Of a DNA stretch of 64,000 bases, positions 26,622 to 35,021 are shown one piece after another. The translations under genes and the position numbers were made by a program. This stretch comes from an uncultured Clostridia bacterium (GTDB lineage: Bacteria > Bacillota > Clostridia > Christensenellales > Borkfalkiaceae): positions 62,001 through 126,000 of the forward strand of contig CALVUR010000003.1 in NCBI GenBank assembly GCA_944363645.1, given 5' to 3'. Each line of letters begins with the position of its first letter. Positions within the stretch are counted from its first letter, which is position 1. The notes under the pieces were generated by a model that was not told the DNA's origin, searched no databases, and saw only the letters and a list, made by a program, of their open reading frames with translations.

Positions 26622-26650
26622 ATTTTAACATTTAAATATATCTATGTCAA
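26622..26650 (-). promoter_or_regulatory. Sigma-A promoter of the pullulanase gene
   Basis: On the minus strand: -35 TTGACA (26645-26650), 17-base spacer, -10 TAAAAT (26622-26627). Confidence 0.85.
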
Positions 26651-26958
26651 TAGCGACCGTAAAAATTTATATCGATTTTCGCATTATTTTGCACCACAAA
26701 CTTTTGACATTTTTTTCGAAAATTTTGGGGCTTATTTAACAAATTTTGGCGTTTTTATTTAGGCATGTGTGAGTTTTGACTAATTTAAGTAAAATTTTTA
26801 AGAATTAAACCTTTCAAAATTTCACCTTTTAGAAAAAACAAAAAAGCGTCGCTTTTAGCAACGCCTTTTATAGTTTAAATTTATATCTTGATTTTAAAAT
26901 TACAACGCTTATAACCGTGTAAAAAATTTAATTTTTTCGTTTTTTATATTACCGCAAA
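26651..26958. other. Intergenic region between the pullulanase promoter and rseP
   Basis: Contains a second-family motif copy (CATGTGTGAGTTTT, 26764-26777) and the terminator of the rpsB-rseP gene string. No coding signal otherwise. Confidence 0.6.
26841..26870 (-). terminator. Terminator after rseP
   Basis: On the minus strand, AAAAGGCGTTGC / GCGACGCTTTTTT with a TAAAA loop and one wobble pair, followed by a U-rich run. It ends the housekeeping gene string. Confidence 0.78.
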
Positions 26959-28518
26959 TTAGAACAACTTGATTACGTCTACGGCGATAGCGAAAATGAG
27001 TAAAGCAACCAAACCAACGGCGTGAATCACGGCTTCTACATTGCGGTTGATTGGTTTTTTCCTGATCCATTCGATAAGGACGAACACTGCCCTTGCGCCG
27101 TCAAGTGCGGGGATTGGTAACAAGTTAAAGATTGCAACGGACAAACCGATTAAGGAAGCAATGTTTAAAATGTACTTAAAGCCCATTGAAACGTATTGGG
27201 TGGTAATGGTGATTGTGCCGATTGGACCTGAAACAACGTCAAGTGATAAATTGCCCGTCAAAAGTTGACCGAAGGTTTGCAAGGTTACGCCAACGGTTTT
27301 AAAGGAATAAACAAAGCCCCTGCCGATGCCTTCAAAAAAGCCCAAACGAACAGTTTCGCTTGACACCTGATATGAAAGTGTTTGAGTATTTTTAATGCCG
27401 AAAGCACCCAAAACAGCATCCATACTTGATTTATCTACGCTGTCGAAAGTGAGTGGTGCGGTTAAAGTTACTATATCATTTTTATCGTCAGCATCGCTAC
27501 CGTCCGGTACGATAAGTTGCAAAGATTCGCCTGCGTTTAATTTAGATAAACCGGCGTATAGGTCGGTTAACGTGTAAATTCTTGTGCAAAGGGTGTTGTC
27601 TTCGTTATCCTTAAAGCGATAAACATAAGGGTATCCTGAAAGCACACTTTCTTCTTCAGTTTGAATGTGCAAAACGGTTGCCATGCCCAAAGCATCAAGT
27701 GCAGGATAGATATCTGCCATGTTGTCAATTACAACGTCAGCACGCAAACAAACGGTAATTTCTTCACGAGTGCCGTCCTTGTGCTGAACGGCAACTGTAA
27801 CAAGGTCGCCCTTTTTCTTGCCGTTTAAAGCCTTTGCTAAATCGGTGGTAAAGTACATAAACTTGCCGTTTACTTCCATCAAGATATCGCCTTGTGATAA
27901 CGACATTTCTTCTTCTTGCGGGGTGGACGGCGTTTTTAGTTCGTAAGCCATAAACCCAAAGTGGCCGTAAGCCGTAAAGGAAATGCAAACGATTATGATG
28001 CCGACAATAAAGTTAAAGGTTGCCCCGGCAAGCAAGACAAGTATCCTTTGCCACGGCTTTTTGTTGTTGAAAGCATCTTTGGAAAGTTCGTACTTTTTAG
28101 GCTCTTTGTCGGTAGACGTAGTGTCTTTTGCAACATTTTCGCCTTCTGCATTTTCATTTGTGGTATCAGCCGTTACGCCATTTTCTTCGTACTCACTGAA
28201 AGCGTTAATATCTTCTTTTTCAGCAAGTTTTTTATTTTTCTTTGCGACAGTTTCTTCGTCTTCATCTTCACCTTCAAAGGCGCAAAAACCACCGAGTGGG
28301 AAAATTCTTATTGAAAAGATTTCGCCATCTTTTTTGGTCTTTTTGTAAATTGCGGGACCCATGCCGATTGCGAATTCTTTAATTTTAAACTTTAACAGTT
28401 TGCCGACAATGTAATGACCGAATTCGTGTATGGTGATTGTTGCAAGCAAAATTAAAATTGCAACGATTACCGACAAAATGGTTTTTAAAACTGCCGGCGC
28501 TAAAAGCATATTTAACAT
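26959..28518 (-). CDS. rseP: RseP / RasP-type site-2 zinc metalloprotease with acidic insertion
   Basis: Intramembrane protease (M50B) that cleaves membrane-embedded anti-sigma factors and signal peptides. At 519 residues it is longer than the usual 350-450. Zinc motif HEFGH lies at 31-35; the partner motif NLLPIPALDGAR is near the C-terminus, with several membrane segments. Between GGFCAFEGED and the second membrane segment there is an acidic, low-complexity insertion (about 85-147, rich in E, D, T and N). The PDZ region (about 200-350) is also extended. TDLYAGLSK within the PDZ part is encoded by a weak dispersed-element copy. It is the last gene of the rpsB-to-rseP string; the dxr-rseP order is typical of Firmicutes. 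Confidence 0.95.
   Translation of the reverse strand: MLNMLLAPAVLKTILSVIVAILILLATITIHEFGHYIVGKLLKFKIKEFAIGMGPAIYKKTKKDGEIFSIRIFPLGGFCAFEGEDEDEETVAKKNKKLAEKEDINAFSEYEENGVTADTTNENAEGENVAKDTTSTDKEPKKYELSKDAFNNKKPWQRILVLLAGATFNFIVGIIIVCISFTAYGHFGFMAYELKTPSTPQEEEMSLSQGDILMEVNGKFMYFTTDLAKALNGKKKGDLVTVAVQHKDGTREEITVCLRADVVIDNMADIYPALDALGMATVLHIQTEEESVLSGYPYVYRFKDNEDNTLCTRIYTLTDLYAGLSKLNAGESLQLIVPDGSDADDKNDIVTLTAPLTFDSVDKSSMDAVLGAFGIKNTQTLSYQVSSETVRLGFFEGIGRGFVYSFKTVGVTLQTFGQLLTGNLSLDVVSGPIGTITITTQYVSMGFKYILNIASLIGLSVAIFNLLPIPALDGARAVFVLIEWIRKKPINRNVEAVIHAVGLVALLIFAIAVDVIKLF
27550..27571 (-). repeat. Dispersed element inside rseP, copy 13 (weak)
   Basis: ACCGGCGTATAGGTCGGTTA on the plus strand, matching the CTATACGCC core variant of copy 12. 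Only the core remains, so this is the least certain copy. Confidence 0.5.
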
Positions 28519-28745
28519 AGTGTATCCTTATTATCTAATCAATGTAATTTAAAAAATCAATCGTTATATCTATTTAAAGACTTGTTTGTTTGAATTTTAG
28601 CCTATTTTCACTTAAATTTCAAACTTTGAACTTTTTTTTGCTAAAATTGGTTTTTACCTTGTATGTTTTGCCTTTTTTCTATCGTAAAAAGGGCTGTTTT
28701 TAACCACGTATTGGGGGTAAACTGATTTTTGCCACCTTTTAAAAA

Positions 28746-29882
28746 TTATTTAGCAAACTTTTCAAGTGTGATTTTACGTGCCAAATTATCGCTGTAAACC
28801 AAACTTTCAAGCGATACATCTTGACAAGTTACATTTTGCAAAGCATTATCAATCATGTCGTAAATCTGCGTATATTTTATTTTGCCTTGCAAGAAAAGTT
28901 TAACGGCTTCTTCATTAGCACCCGATGCAACGCACGGCAGATTTTTACCCTTTTTAATGGCATCCACAACAAGTTTAAATGCTGGATAGCGGTTTAAATC
29001 TGGTTTAGAAAAAGTGAGCGTTAAGTTTGTAAAATCTATTTTTGGAACGCTTACATCCATCCTTTCGGGATAGCAAAGTGAAAGTGCAATGGGAATTTTC
29101 ATATCGGGCATTGCCATTTGCGCAATAACAGAGCCATCTAAAAACTGCACCATTGAATGAATTATACTTTCACGGTGGATAACCACATCGATGTTATCAA
29201 GTGGTGCATTAAAAAGCCATTTTGCTTCAGCGACTTCAAAGGCTTTATTCACCATAGTTGCGCAGTCAATGGTGATTTTTGCGCCCATATTCCAGTTGGG
29301 GTGCAAAAGCGCACTTTTTGGGGTAACATCTTTTAACTTATCTATATCCACATCACGAAGTGCCCCGCCTGACGCCGTCAAAATTAGCCTATCAAACTTT
29401 TTATTTAAATCAAAATCGAGTGCTTGCCAAATTGCAGAATGTTCGCTGTCGATAGGCACTAAGTCTATACCATTATCTTTGATAAGTGGCATAATAAGTT
29501 CGCCACCGGCAACCAAAGTTTCTTTATTGGCAAGGGCAATTTGTTTTTTAGCCTTAATTGAAGCCAAAACTGCTTTAAGCCCGGCAAAGCCAACGCTTGC
29601 AACAACAACGATATCGCAATCGCAATTTATCGCATGATAAAGTGAGTTTTCACCGTAATAAAAAGTGGTTTCATTTGGTATTTCGGTAACCTTTTGTGCA
29701 CTTTCTGCATCACATAAACCGGCGATAACGGGCTTATAGGCAGACATTTGCGCTTGTAACAGCGAATAATTTGTGTTTGCTAAAAGCGAAACAATTTTAA
29801 ATTTTTCTGGGTGCAAGGAAACAACTTGTAAAACTTGTTTACCGATTGAACCCGTGCTACCGATAAGCGCAATGCGTTTCAT
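28746..29882 (-). CDS. dxr: 1-deoxy-D-xylulose 5-phosphate reductoisomerase
   Basis: Second step of the MEP isoprenoid pathway, converting DXP to MEP with NADPH and a divalent metal. At 378 residues it is full length. The NADPH-binding GSTGSIGKQ loop is at 8-16, LANKE at 117-121, metal ligands D145 and E147 lie in PIDSEHSAIWQ, the flexible loop is near LHPNWNMG, and NKAFEVAEA contains a further ligand. Residues 47-54 (SAYKPVIA) are encoded by a dispersed-element copy; they align with the surface segment that normally reads like FKPxxV, so no residues seem to be added. It lies between cdsA and rseP, as in other Firmicutes. Confidence 0.97.
   Translation of the reverse strand: MKRIALIGSTGSIGKQVLQVVSLHPEKFKIVSLLANTNYSLLQAQMSAYKPVIAGLCDAESAQKVTEIPNETTFYYGENSLYHAINCDCDIVVVASVGFAGLKAVLASIKAKKQIALANKETLVAGGELIMPLIKDNGIDLVPIDSEHSAIWQALDFDLNKKFDRLILTASGGALRDVDIDKLKDVTPKSALLHPNWNMGAKITIDCATMVNKAFEVAEAKWLFNAPLDNIDVVIHRESIIHSMVQFLDGSVIAQMAMPDMKIPIALSLCYPERMDVSVPKIDFTNLTLTFSKPDLNRYPAFKLVVDAIKKGKNLPCVASGANEEAVKLFLQGKIKYTQIYDMIDNALQNVTCQDVSLESLVYSDNLARKITLEKFAK
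29719..29750 (+). repeat. Dispersed element inside dxr, copy 14
   Basis: ACCGGC GATAACGGGC TTATAGG CAGACATTTG. The core is perfect and the arms are eroded. Translated on the minus strand as MSAYKPVIAG. Confidence 0.88.
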
Positions 29883-29956
29883 TTTTCACCAATACCTTAT
29901 ATTTTATTAAAGAAAACTTAAGTTTATGTACTTTTATTATAGTATTTTTAAGTTAA

Positions 29957-30001
29957 AAAAATGGTAGTTTTACAAATTTTAACAACTAAAACTACCATTA
30001 A
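29957..30001 (-). terminator. Terminator-like hairpin between cdsA and dxr
   Basis: Twelve-base stem AATGGTAGTTTT / AAAACTACCATT with a run of seven T on the minus strand. It should reduce or stop read-through from cdsA into dxr, implying that dxr has its own promoter. Confidence 0.78.
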
Positions 30002-30160
30002 ATAGATTAAGTTTTACTGTTAGTGGCACTTTAATTTACACCATTTAAAAAGGTGAATTTTTGTAATGACTACCCTTTTTAATTAAGTAAAAATGTAATT
30101 AAAAGTTTTTTACACACATTTTTTAATAGACCATGTGTGAGTTTTAGCCCATTTTCACCT

Positions 30161-30988
30161 TTAGCCGATAAACATAAACACGCCGTAAACAAACACTGCG
30201 CAAATCATGTTGCCATCGATTCTGTCTAAAACACCGCCATGACCGGGTAAAAGTTTACCCATATCTTTAATGGCAAGTTTGCGTTTGATTGTGCCTTCAA
30301 TTAAATCGCCAAGTTCGGTAAAGAGTGAGCCTAAAACGCCGATAACAATAAACAAAATAAATTCTGCCGTTTGGTTAGATAAAACCATACCTTTAGCGTA
30401 AACAAGCCAGAATATAACCGATGCAAGTGTACCACCGATAAGTCCGCCTATAGCACCGCTAATGGTCTTTTTTGGGCTAACCTTTTCGCAAAGTTTAGGA
30501 CCTTTTATAAGCGAGCCGATTATGTAAGCAGCCCCGTCAGTAACGGGCGCAATAACGAAAATTAAGATAAGTGCGATAAGCGCATTTGAGATTTCGTTTG
30601 TTAAAACCATGGGGATAAGCAACAAGTTTGGGTAAACAAGTGCCAAAAATGCGCAACCGGTTTTTTCCAAAGTGGTATTTTCAAAGTCGAATACCATTGA
30701 GATTAAGATAACAACGCCAGCGGTAATTGCCAAAATTGCCATTGCGTTTGCGCCCAAAAACACATAAAGCGGAATGAGCGTGAGTGAAACAGCGACAATC
30801 ACGTACTTATTAAAAGTGGTCATTTTATCGCCAAGCGCACGTACCATTTCAAGCGAGCCACCTACCGCAAACAGGTAAAACAAGATGTGCATAAGTCTTG
30901 TATCAACAAGTTGTCTTAACAAAAATGCGCCAACCACCACAGCAATAATAAACACGCTTGTGATAGCCCTAATAATAAAATTCTTCAT
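30161..30988 (-). CDS. cdsA: Phosphatidate cytidylyltransferase
   Basis: Makes CDP-diacylglycerol from phosphatidate and CTP in the membrane. At 275 residues with about eight membrane segments it is full length. The C-terminal signature is present: VSPKKTISGAIGGLIGG, then LGSLFTELGDLIEGTIKRKL and DMGKLLPGHGGVLDRIDGN, which includes the metal-binding aspartates. It follows uppS by 12 bases in the housekeeping string. Confidence 0.97.
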   Translation of the reverse strand: MKNFIIRAITSVFIIAVVVGAFLLRQLVDTRLMHILFYLFAVGGSLEMVRALGDKMTTFNKYVIVAVSLTLIPLYVFLGANAMAILAITAGVVILISMVFDFENTTLEKTGCAFLALVYPNLLLIPMVLTNEISNALIALILIFVIAPVTDGAAYIIGSLIKGPKLCEKVSPKKTISGAIGGLIGGTLASVIFWLVYAKGMVLSNQTAEFILFIVIGVLGSLFTELGDLIEGTIKRKLAIKDMGKLLPGHGGVLDRIDGNMICAVFVYGVFMFIG

Positions 30989-31000
30989 AAAACACCTAAA

Positions 31001-31687
31001 TTATTTGGGATTAGTAATTGCACCGAAACGGCGATTTCTACCGTAAAATTCTTCTAACGCCTTGTCGTAATCTTCTTTCCCAAAATCTGGCCAATAGGTT
31101 TTGGTAAAGTATAATTCAGCATAGGCGCACTGCCACAGCATAAAATTACTTAAACGCATTTCACCACTGGTGCGAATAAGTAGGTCAACGGGTGGAAGAT
31201 TATTGTATAGATAATTTTCAAAATCGGCTTCCGTTGGGCGTTTTATCCCGCTATCTATAAGACCATGAACGGCGTGCATAATGTCGCTTTTTCCGCCGTA
31301 ATTAAACAAGATGTTTACGGTCTTTTTGTAGTCTTTTGTTGCATTGATTGCGTTTAAAACCTTTTCACGCCTAACCTTTGACAGACAGGACAAATCACCT
31401 GTTACTAATAATCTAATTTGATTTTCGTGTAAGTATGACAGGTTTTTATCAAGAAGCCAAAATAAAAGTTTGATAATACCGTTTACTTCGTCTTTTGGTC
31501 TTGACCAATTTTCTGTGGAAAAAGCATAAAAGGACAGAACGGTTGCACCCTTAGTAAAAGCGTAAGGAACAATCTGTTCCATTGCCCTTGCGCCAGCCTT
31601 ATGCCCGTTTATGCGAGGCATACCTTTGGCTTTCGCCCAGCGACCGTTTCCGTCCATTATAAACGCAACGTGATTTAAGCCGTCCAT
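31001..31687 (-). CDS. uppS: Isoprenyl transferase (undecaprenyl diphosphate synthase)
   Basis: Extends farnesyl diphosphate with isopentenyl diphosphate to the lipid carrier for cell-wall synthesis. At 228 residues it is normal length. Catalytic D12 is in FIMDGNGRWAKAKG, followed by HKAGARAM, FSTENWSRP, the NILFNYGGKSDI segment and LIRTSGEMRLSNFMLWQ. The start ATG overlaps the frr stop codon by one base (TAATG), so translation is coupled. Confidence 0.97.
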   Translation of the reverse strand: MDGLNHVAFIMDGNGRWAKAKGMPRINGHKAGARAMEQIVPYAFTKGATVLSFYAFSTENWSRPKDEVNGIIKLLFWLLDKNLSYLHENQIRLLVTGDLSCLSKVRREKVLNAINATKDYKKTVNILFNYGGKSDIMHAVHGLIDSGIKRPTEADFENYLYNNLPPVDLLIRTSGEMRLSNFMLWQCAYAELYFTKTYWPDFGKEDYDKALEEFYGRNRRFGAITNPK

Positions 31688-32262
31688 TAAACGGTCATTA
31701 CGTCCTTTTCTTTTTCTGTTTGTAATTTTTCAACAGTTTCGATAGCGGTGTTGATTGAATCGTTTACTTCCTTTTCAAAAGAAGTGTATTCATCTTCGCT
31801 AACTTCTTTGTTGGTTTTCATCTTCTTTAAAGTATCAAGTACATCACGACGAATGTTTCTTACAGCGACCTTTGCGTCTTCACCCATCTTTCTTACTTGC
31901 TTGCTGATTTCCCTACGTCTTTCTTCTGTTAAGTCGGGGAAAACAAGCCTTATAACACTGCCATCGTTTGTTGGGGTAATGCCAACATTTGATGCCAAAA
32001 TAGCCTTTTCAACATTTTTAAGCATGCTTTTATCCCATGGTGCGATAACCAAACATTTACCTTCTTGAACGGAAATGTTGCTCATTTGCGCAATGGGTGT
32101 TGGTTGTCCGTAAAAATCAACCATAACCTTATCTAAAACGTGGGGATTAGCCCTGCCTAACCTAATTTGAATGTATGCTTCTTTAAGTACGCTAATGGTT
32201 TTACTTGTTCTGTCTTCCATTTCAAGTAAAATCATCTCGATTTTTTCCATATCAGCTGCCAT
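31687..32262 (-). CDS. frr: Ribosome recycling factor
   Basis: Splits post-termination ribosomes together with EF-G. 191 residues, near the usual 185. The family core is present: LGRANPHVLDKVMVDFYGQ, PTPIAQMSNISVQEGKCLVI and LTEERRREISKQVRKMGEDA. AGAGAGGAAA precedes the ATG at 32262; a second in-frame ATG (32250) is possible. It lies in the pyrH-frr-uppS order typical of Firmicutes. Confidence 0.97.
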   Translation of the reverse strand: MAADMEKIEMILLEMEDRTSKTISVLKEAYIQIRLGRANPHVLDKVMVDFYGQPTPIAQMSNISVQEGKCLVIAPWDKSMLKNVEKAILASNVGITPTNDGSVIRLVFPDLTEERRREISKQVRKMGEDAKVAVRNIRRDVLDTLKKMKTNKEVSEDEYTSFEKEVNDSINTAIETVEKLQTEKEKDVMTV

Positions 32263-32419
32263 AATATATTTCCTCTCTTCTCATAATTTTTAACAATTTA
32301 TAAACATTTTAACCCATTTTTAAAGGTTAATCGTGCGCTTTTTGTGATAAATTTAAAAGAAAATGCCTTTCTTTTTCAATTTTTCTGTTTTGTAACCTGT
32401 TTTAAAGCCTTTAATCAAA

Positions 32420-33121
32420 TTATTTGGTGATTAAAGTGCCCATCTTTTCGCCACAAACGGCACGCACGATTGAGGTTTCGTCAAGTAAAAAGCAAAGCAC
32501 GGGGATGTTATTTTCCATGCACATGGTAACTGCTGTTGTGTCCATTGCTTTTAAGCCTTTTTGGATAAATTCCATATAGGAAATTTTGTCGTATTTTTTG
32601 GCATTTTTGTCAAGTTTTGGATCGCTTGTATAAATGCCATCAACATTTTTTGCAAGTAAAATAAGGTCTGCACCAATCTCTGCCGCCCGTAAAGATGCAG
32701 CAGTATCGGTTGAGAAAAATGGGCTACCTGTACCGCCGGCAAAAATGACGATATAGCCTTCATCAAGATATTTTTCCGCTTTTGATTTGGTAAAGAATTC
32801 ACAAACCTTGTTTACTTCGATTGAAGAAAACGTAACGGCTTTTGCACCAAGTTTTGTGATTGTATCTTGCAGGCAAAGTGCGTTCATAATGGTTGCAAGC
32901 ATGCCCATTTGGTCGGCGATTGTGCGATCCATTTTGCCACCAGATTTGCCACGCCAAAAGTTGCCGCCGCCCACAACAAGTGAAACCTTTTTGCCCATTT
33001 TTTGGGCTTCAATAAGTTGCTTGCAAACGGTGTTTACAAAGTCATAGTCATAGCCAAAACCCTTACCTTTAGATAAAGCCTCGCCACTTACTTTAATTAA
33101 AATTTTGTTGTACTTATCCAT
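32420..33121 (-). CDS. pyrH: UMP kinase
   Basis: Phosphorylates UMP to UDP; a hexameric amino-acid-kinase-fold enzyme of 233 residues. The N-terminal ILIKVSGEALSKGKGFGYDY contains the phosphate-binding lysine and glycine loop, and VVGGGNFWRG, MDRTIADQMGMLATIMNALC and the DLILLAKNVDGIYTSDPK segment complete the signature. The open frame begins upstream at a TTG, but the ATG at 33121 is the conventional start. It is separated from tsf by a terminator-like hairpin and a dispersed-element copy. Confidence 0.97.
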   Translation of the reverse strand: MDKYNKILIKVSGEALSKGKGFGYDYDFVNTVCKQLIEAQKMGKKVSLVVGGGNFWRGKSGGKMDRTIADQMGMLATIMNALCLQDTITKLGAKAVTFSSIEVNKVCEFFTKSKAEKYLDEGYIVIFAGGTGSPFFSTDTAASLRAAEIGADLILLAKNVDGIYTSDPKLDKNAKKYDKISYMEFIQKGLKAMDTTAVTMCMENNIPVLCFLLDETSIVRAVCGEKMGTLITK

Positions 33122-33195
33122 AACCAACCTGAATTTTTTTGTTTAAAAAGCGTTTTTTGCCATTTTTTTAGCCAATTTTGAGTGCAAAATTTTGC

Positions 33196-33234
33196 AAAAA
33201 TACCTTGATAACGGGCTTATAGCCCCACTTTTTT
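33196..33234 (+). repeat. Dispersed element, copy 15
   Basis: AAAAATACCTT GATAACGGGC TTATAGCC CCACTTTTTT, in the 157-base gap between tsf and pyrH. Confidence 0.92.
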
Positions 33235-33240
33235 AAAAAA

Positions 33241-33270
33241 GAGGAAACAAGCCATATGTTTCCCCTTTTT
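33241..33270 (-). terminator. Terminator-like hairpin after tsf
   Basis: On the minus strand, GGGGAAACA / TGTTTCCTC followed by TTTTTT. It probably makes rpsB-tsf the main transcript, with partial read-through to pyrH. Confidence 0.75.
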
Positions 33271-33278
33271 AAAAGAAA

Positions 33279-33938
33279 TTATTTTTTCATTGCTTCAACT
33301 TGTGCAGCAACTTCGTCAGCTAAATTCTCGCTCTTTTTCTGTAAGCCTTCGCCCATTTCGTAACGAACGAATCTTCTAATTGCGATCTTTTCACCGATAG
33401 TAGCGGTTGCTTCGATAACAAGTTGTTCGATTGTTTTTGATGGATCTTTAACGAATTTTTGATTTAATAAGCAGTTATCGTCATAGAAAGATTTAATTCT
33501 GCCTTCAACCATTTTTTCAACGATATTTAAAGGCTTACCTTCTTCTAATGCTTGAGCCTTTAAAACTGCTTTTTCTCTTTCTAAAACGTCAGCAGGAACT
33601 TCTTCTTTTGTTAAGTATAAAGGATTTGCAGCAGCGATGTGTAAGCAGATGTCGTGTGCTAAGTTTTTGAATTGGTCGCCACGTGCAACGAAGTCTGTTT
33701 CGCAGTTGATTTCGAGTAAAACGCCGATTTTACCACCCATGTGGATGTAACTATCAACGATACCTTCAGCAGCAATACGGCCAGCCTTTTTAGCAGCTTT
33801 AGCCATACCTTTTTCTCTTAAATAGTCGATTGCTTTTTCCATATCGCCATTGGTTTCGGTAAGGGCCTTTTTGCAGTCCATCATACCAGAACCGGTTCTT
33901 TCTCTTAACGCTTTAACGTCTTGTGCTGTAAAACTCAT
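33279..33938 (-). CDS. tsf: Elongation factor Ts
   Basis: Nucleotide exchange factor for EF-Tu. 219 residues, the shorter form seen in many Firmicutes-like lineages. The N-terminal UBA-like domain has [19 protein letters not shown] and [20 protein letters not shown]; the core includes [27 protein letters not shown]-type purines precede the ATG. It is co-transcribed with rpsB 55 bases upstream. Confidence 0.97.
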   Translation of the reverse strand: MSFTAQDVKALRERTGSGMMDCKKALTETNGDMEKAIDYLREKGMAKAAKKAGRIAAEGIVDSYIHMGGKIGVLLEINCETDFVARGDQFKNLAHDICLHIAAANPLYLTKEEVPADVLEREKAVLKAQALEEGKPLNIVEKMVEGRIKSFYDDNCLLNQKFVKDPSKTIEQLVIEATATIGEKIAIRRFVRYEMGEGLQKKSENLADEVAAQVEAMKK

Positions 33939-33993
33939 AATAATCTCCTTTTAATTTTTAGGTATATACGATTATCGGTAATAATTTTTTAAA

Positions 33994-34767
33994 TTATTCT
34001 TGAACTTCAACTTGTTCAGTTGCTTCTTCTTTAACTTCTTGGTGTTGTTTTTGAGCTTGTTCTCTGTAAGCGATAACAGCGTCTTCACCTTGCTTACCTT
34101 CGATAACAGCGTCAGCGATGATAGAAGTGATTAACTTAACAGCCTTAATAGCGTCATCGTTTGCTGAAATTACGTAGTCGATAAGGTCTGGGTCGCAGTT
34201 TGTATCGGTGATAGCAACAACAGGAATACCAAGTTTGTTTGCTTCTTTAACAGCGATGTCTTCGCATGATGGGTCAACAACGAACATGATGTCAGGGAGT
34301 TGTTTCATTTCCCTAATACCGCCAAGGTTTTGGCTAAGTTTTTCACGTTCTTGTTTTAAAGCGAGAACTTCTTTCTTTGGCAATAAATCAAATTCGCCCA
34401 TCTTTTCCATTTGGTCAAGTTTGTTTAATCTTTCGATTCTTGAACGAATGGTCTTGAAGTTTGTAAGTGTACCACCAAGCCAACGGTAATTTACATAGTA
34501 CATACCGCAACGTTCTGCTTCTTGTTGGATAGCTTCTTGTGCTTGACGTTTTGTACCTACGAATAAAACGGTCTTGTTTTCTTTAACGTTATCAGCAACA
34601 AATCTGTAAGCGTCTTCAATAAGTTTTAAAGTGATTTGTAAGTCGATAATGTGAATACCGTTTCTGCTGCCATAGATGTACTTTTTCATCTTTGGGTTCC
34701 ATCTTCTTGTTTGGTGACCAAAGTGAACACCTGCTTCAAGAAGTTGTTTCATTGTTGTAACTTCCAT
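33994..34767 (-). CDS. rpsB: Ribosomal protein S2
   Basis: Small-subunit ribosomal protein of 257 residues. [20 protein letters not shown], then [29 protein letters not shown] and [15 protein letters not shown]-like motifs are clear. The open frame runs upstream to 34863, but the ATG at 34767, with GGAGGT 5 bases before it, begins the canonical [13 protein letters not shown] and is chosen. The upstream extension is the untranslated leader, which looks structured. A consensus promoter lies at 34890-34918. Confidence 0.97.
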   Translation of the reverse strand: MEVTTMKQLLEAGVHFGHQTRRWNPKMKKYIYGSRNGIHIIDLQITLKLIEDAYRFVADNVKENKTVLFVGTKRQAQEAIQQEAERCGMYYVNYRWLGGTLTNFKTIRSRIERLNKLDQMEKMGEFDLLPKKEVLALKQEREKLSQNLGGIREMKQLPDIMFVVDPSCEDIAVKEANKLGIPVVAITDTNCDPDLIDYVISANDDAIKAVKLITSIIADAVIEGKQGEDAVIAYREQAQKQHQEVKEEATEQVEVQE

Positions 34768-34883
34768 AAATAATACCTCCGTTAATCCTCCCCGATGCCG
34801 ATAATAGGCAGATGCGCTTTCCTTACCGTAATTTTTTTTGAAAGCCACGGCGTGCCCTAACAAACGGGTGTGAATTTTTTAGC
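34768..34883 (-). ncRNA. Candidate structured rpsB mRNA leader
   Basis: A leader of about 116 bases between the rpsB promoter and start codon. On the minus strand it holds GGGCACGCCGTGGCTTTC, a T/A-rich linker and GCCTATTATCGGCATCGGGG, which can form small GC hairpins before two purine-rich GGAGG-type sites. The length and position are those of an autoregulatory ribosomal-protein leader (S2-binding), but I cannot match it to a described class by eye. Confidence 0.5.
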
Positions 34884-34889
34884 GTTGCT

Positions 34890-34918
34890 ATTATAACACA
34901 ATTTTTTTAGTATAGCAA
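34890..34918 (-). promoter_or_regulatory. Sigma-A promoter of the rpsB-tsf operon
   Basis: On the minus strand: -35 TTGCTA (34913-34918), 17-base spacer, -10 TATAAT (34890-34895). Confidence 0.85.
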
Positions 34919-34992
34919 TCTTTTTAACGCCCTTTTTGAATATTTGTATAAGACTTTATTTAATTATATATAATAAAGTTGATTTTTTTGCG

Positions 34993-35021
34993 TAAAAAAA
35001 GGGGGAATTACCCCCCCTTTA
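34993..35021 (-). terminator. Terminator of the polysaccharide deacetylase gene
   Basis: On the minus strand, a GGGGG / CCCCC stem with a TAATT loop followed by seven T. It lies about 185 bases beyond the deacetylase stop, after a dispersed-element copy. Confidence 0.8.

Noticed and set aside
27961-28348. Two plus-strand open frames of about 120 codons
   Set aside because: Antisense shadows of the acidic insertion and neighbouring coding sequence of rseP.
30446-30475. Possible extra copy of the dispersed element in cdsA (AGTCCGCCTATA then GC.CCG.TA)
   Set aside because: It codes for the conserved CdsA motif GAIGGLIGG and lacks the GATAA part, so resemblance by coding constraint is more likely.
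34790-34812. GCCGATAATAGGCAGATGCG in the rpsB leader looks like a piece of the element
   Set aside because: The TTATAG core is missing and the pairing fits the leader hairpin instead.
34768-34863. N-terminal extension of ribosomal protein S2
   Set aside because: The extension is not part of any S2 protein and the GGAGGT site supports 34767; the sequence is better explained as leader RNA.
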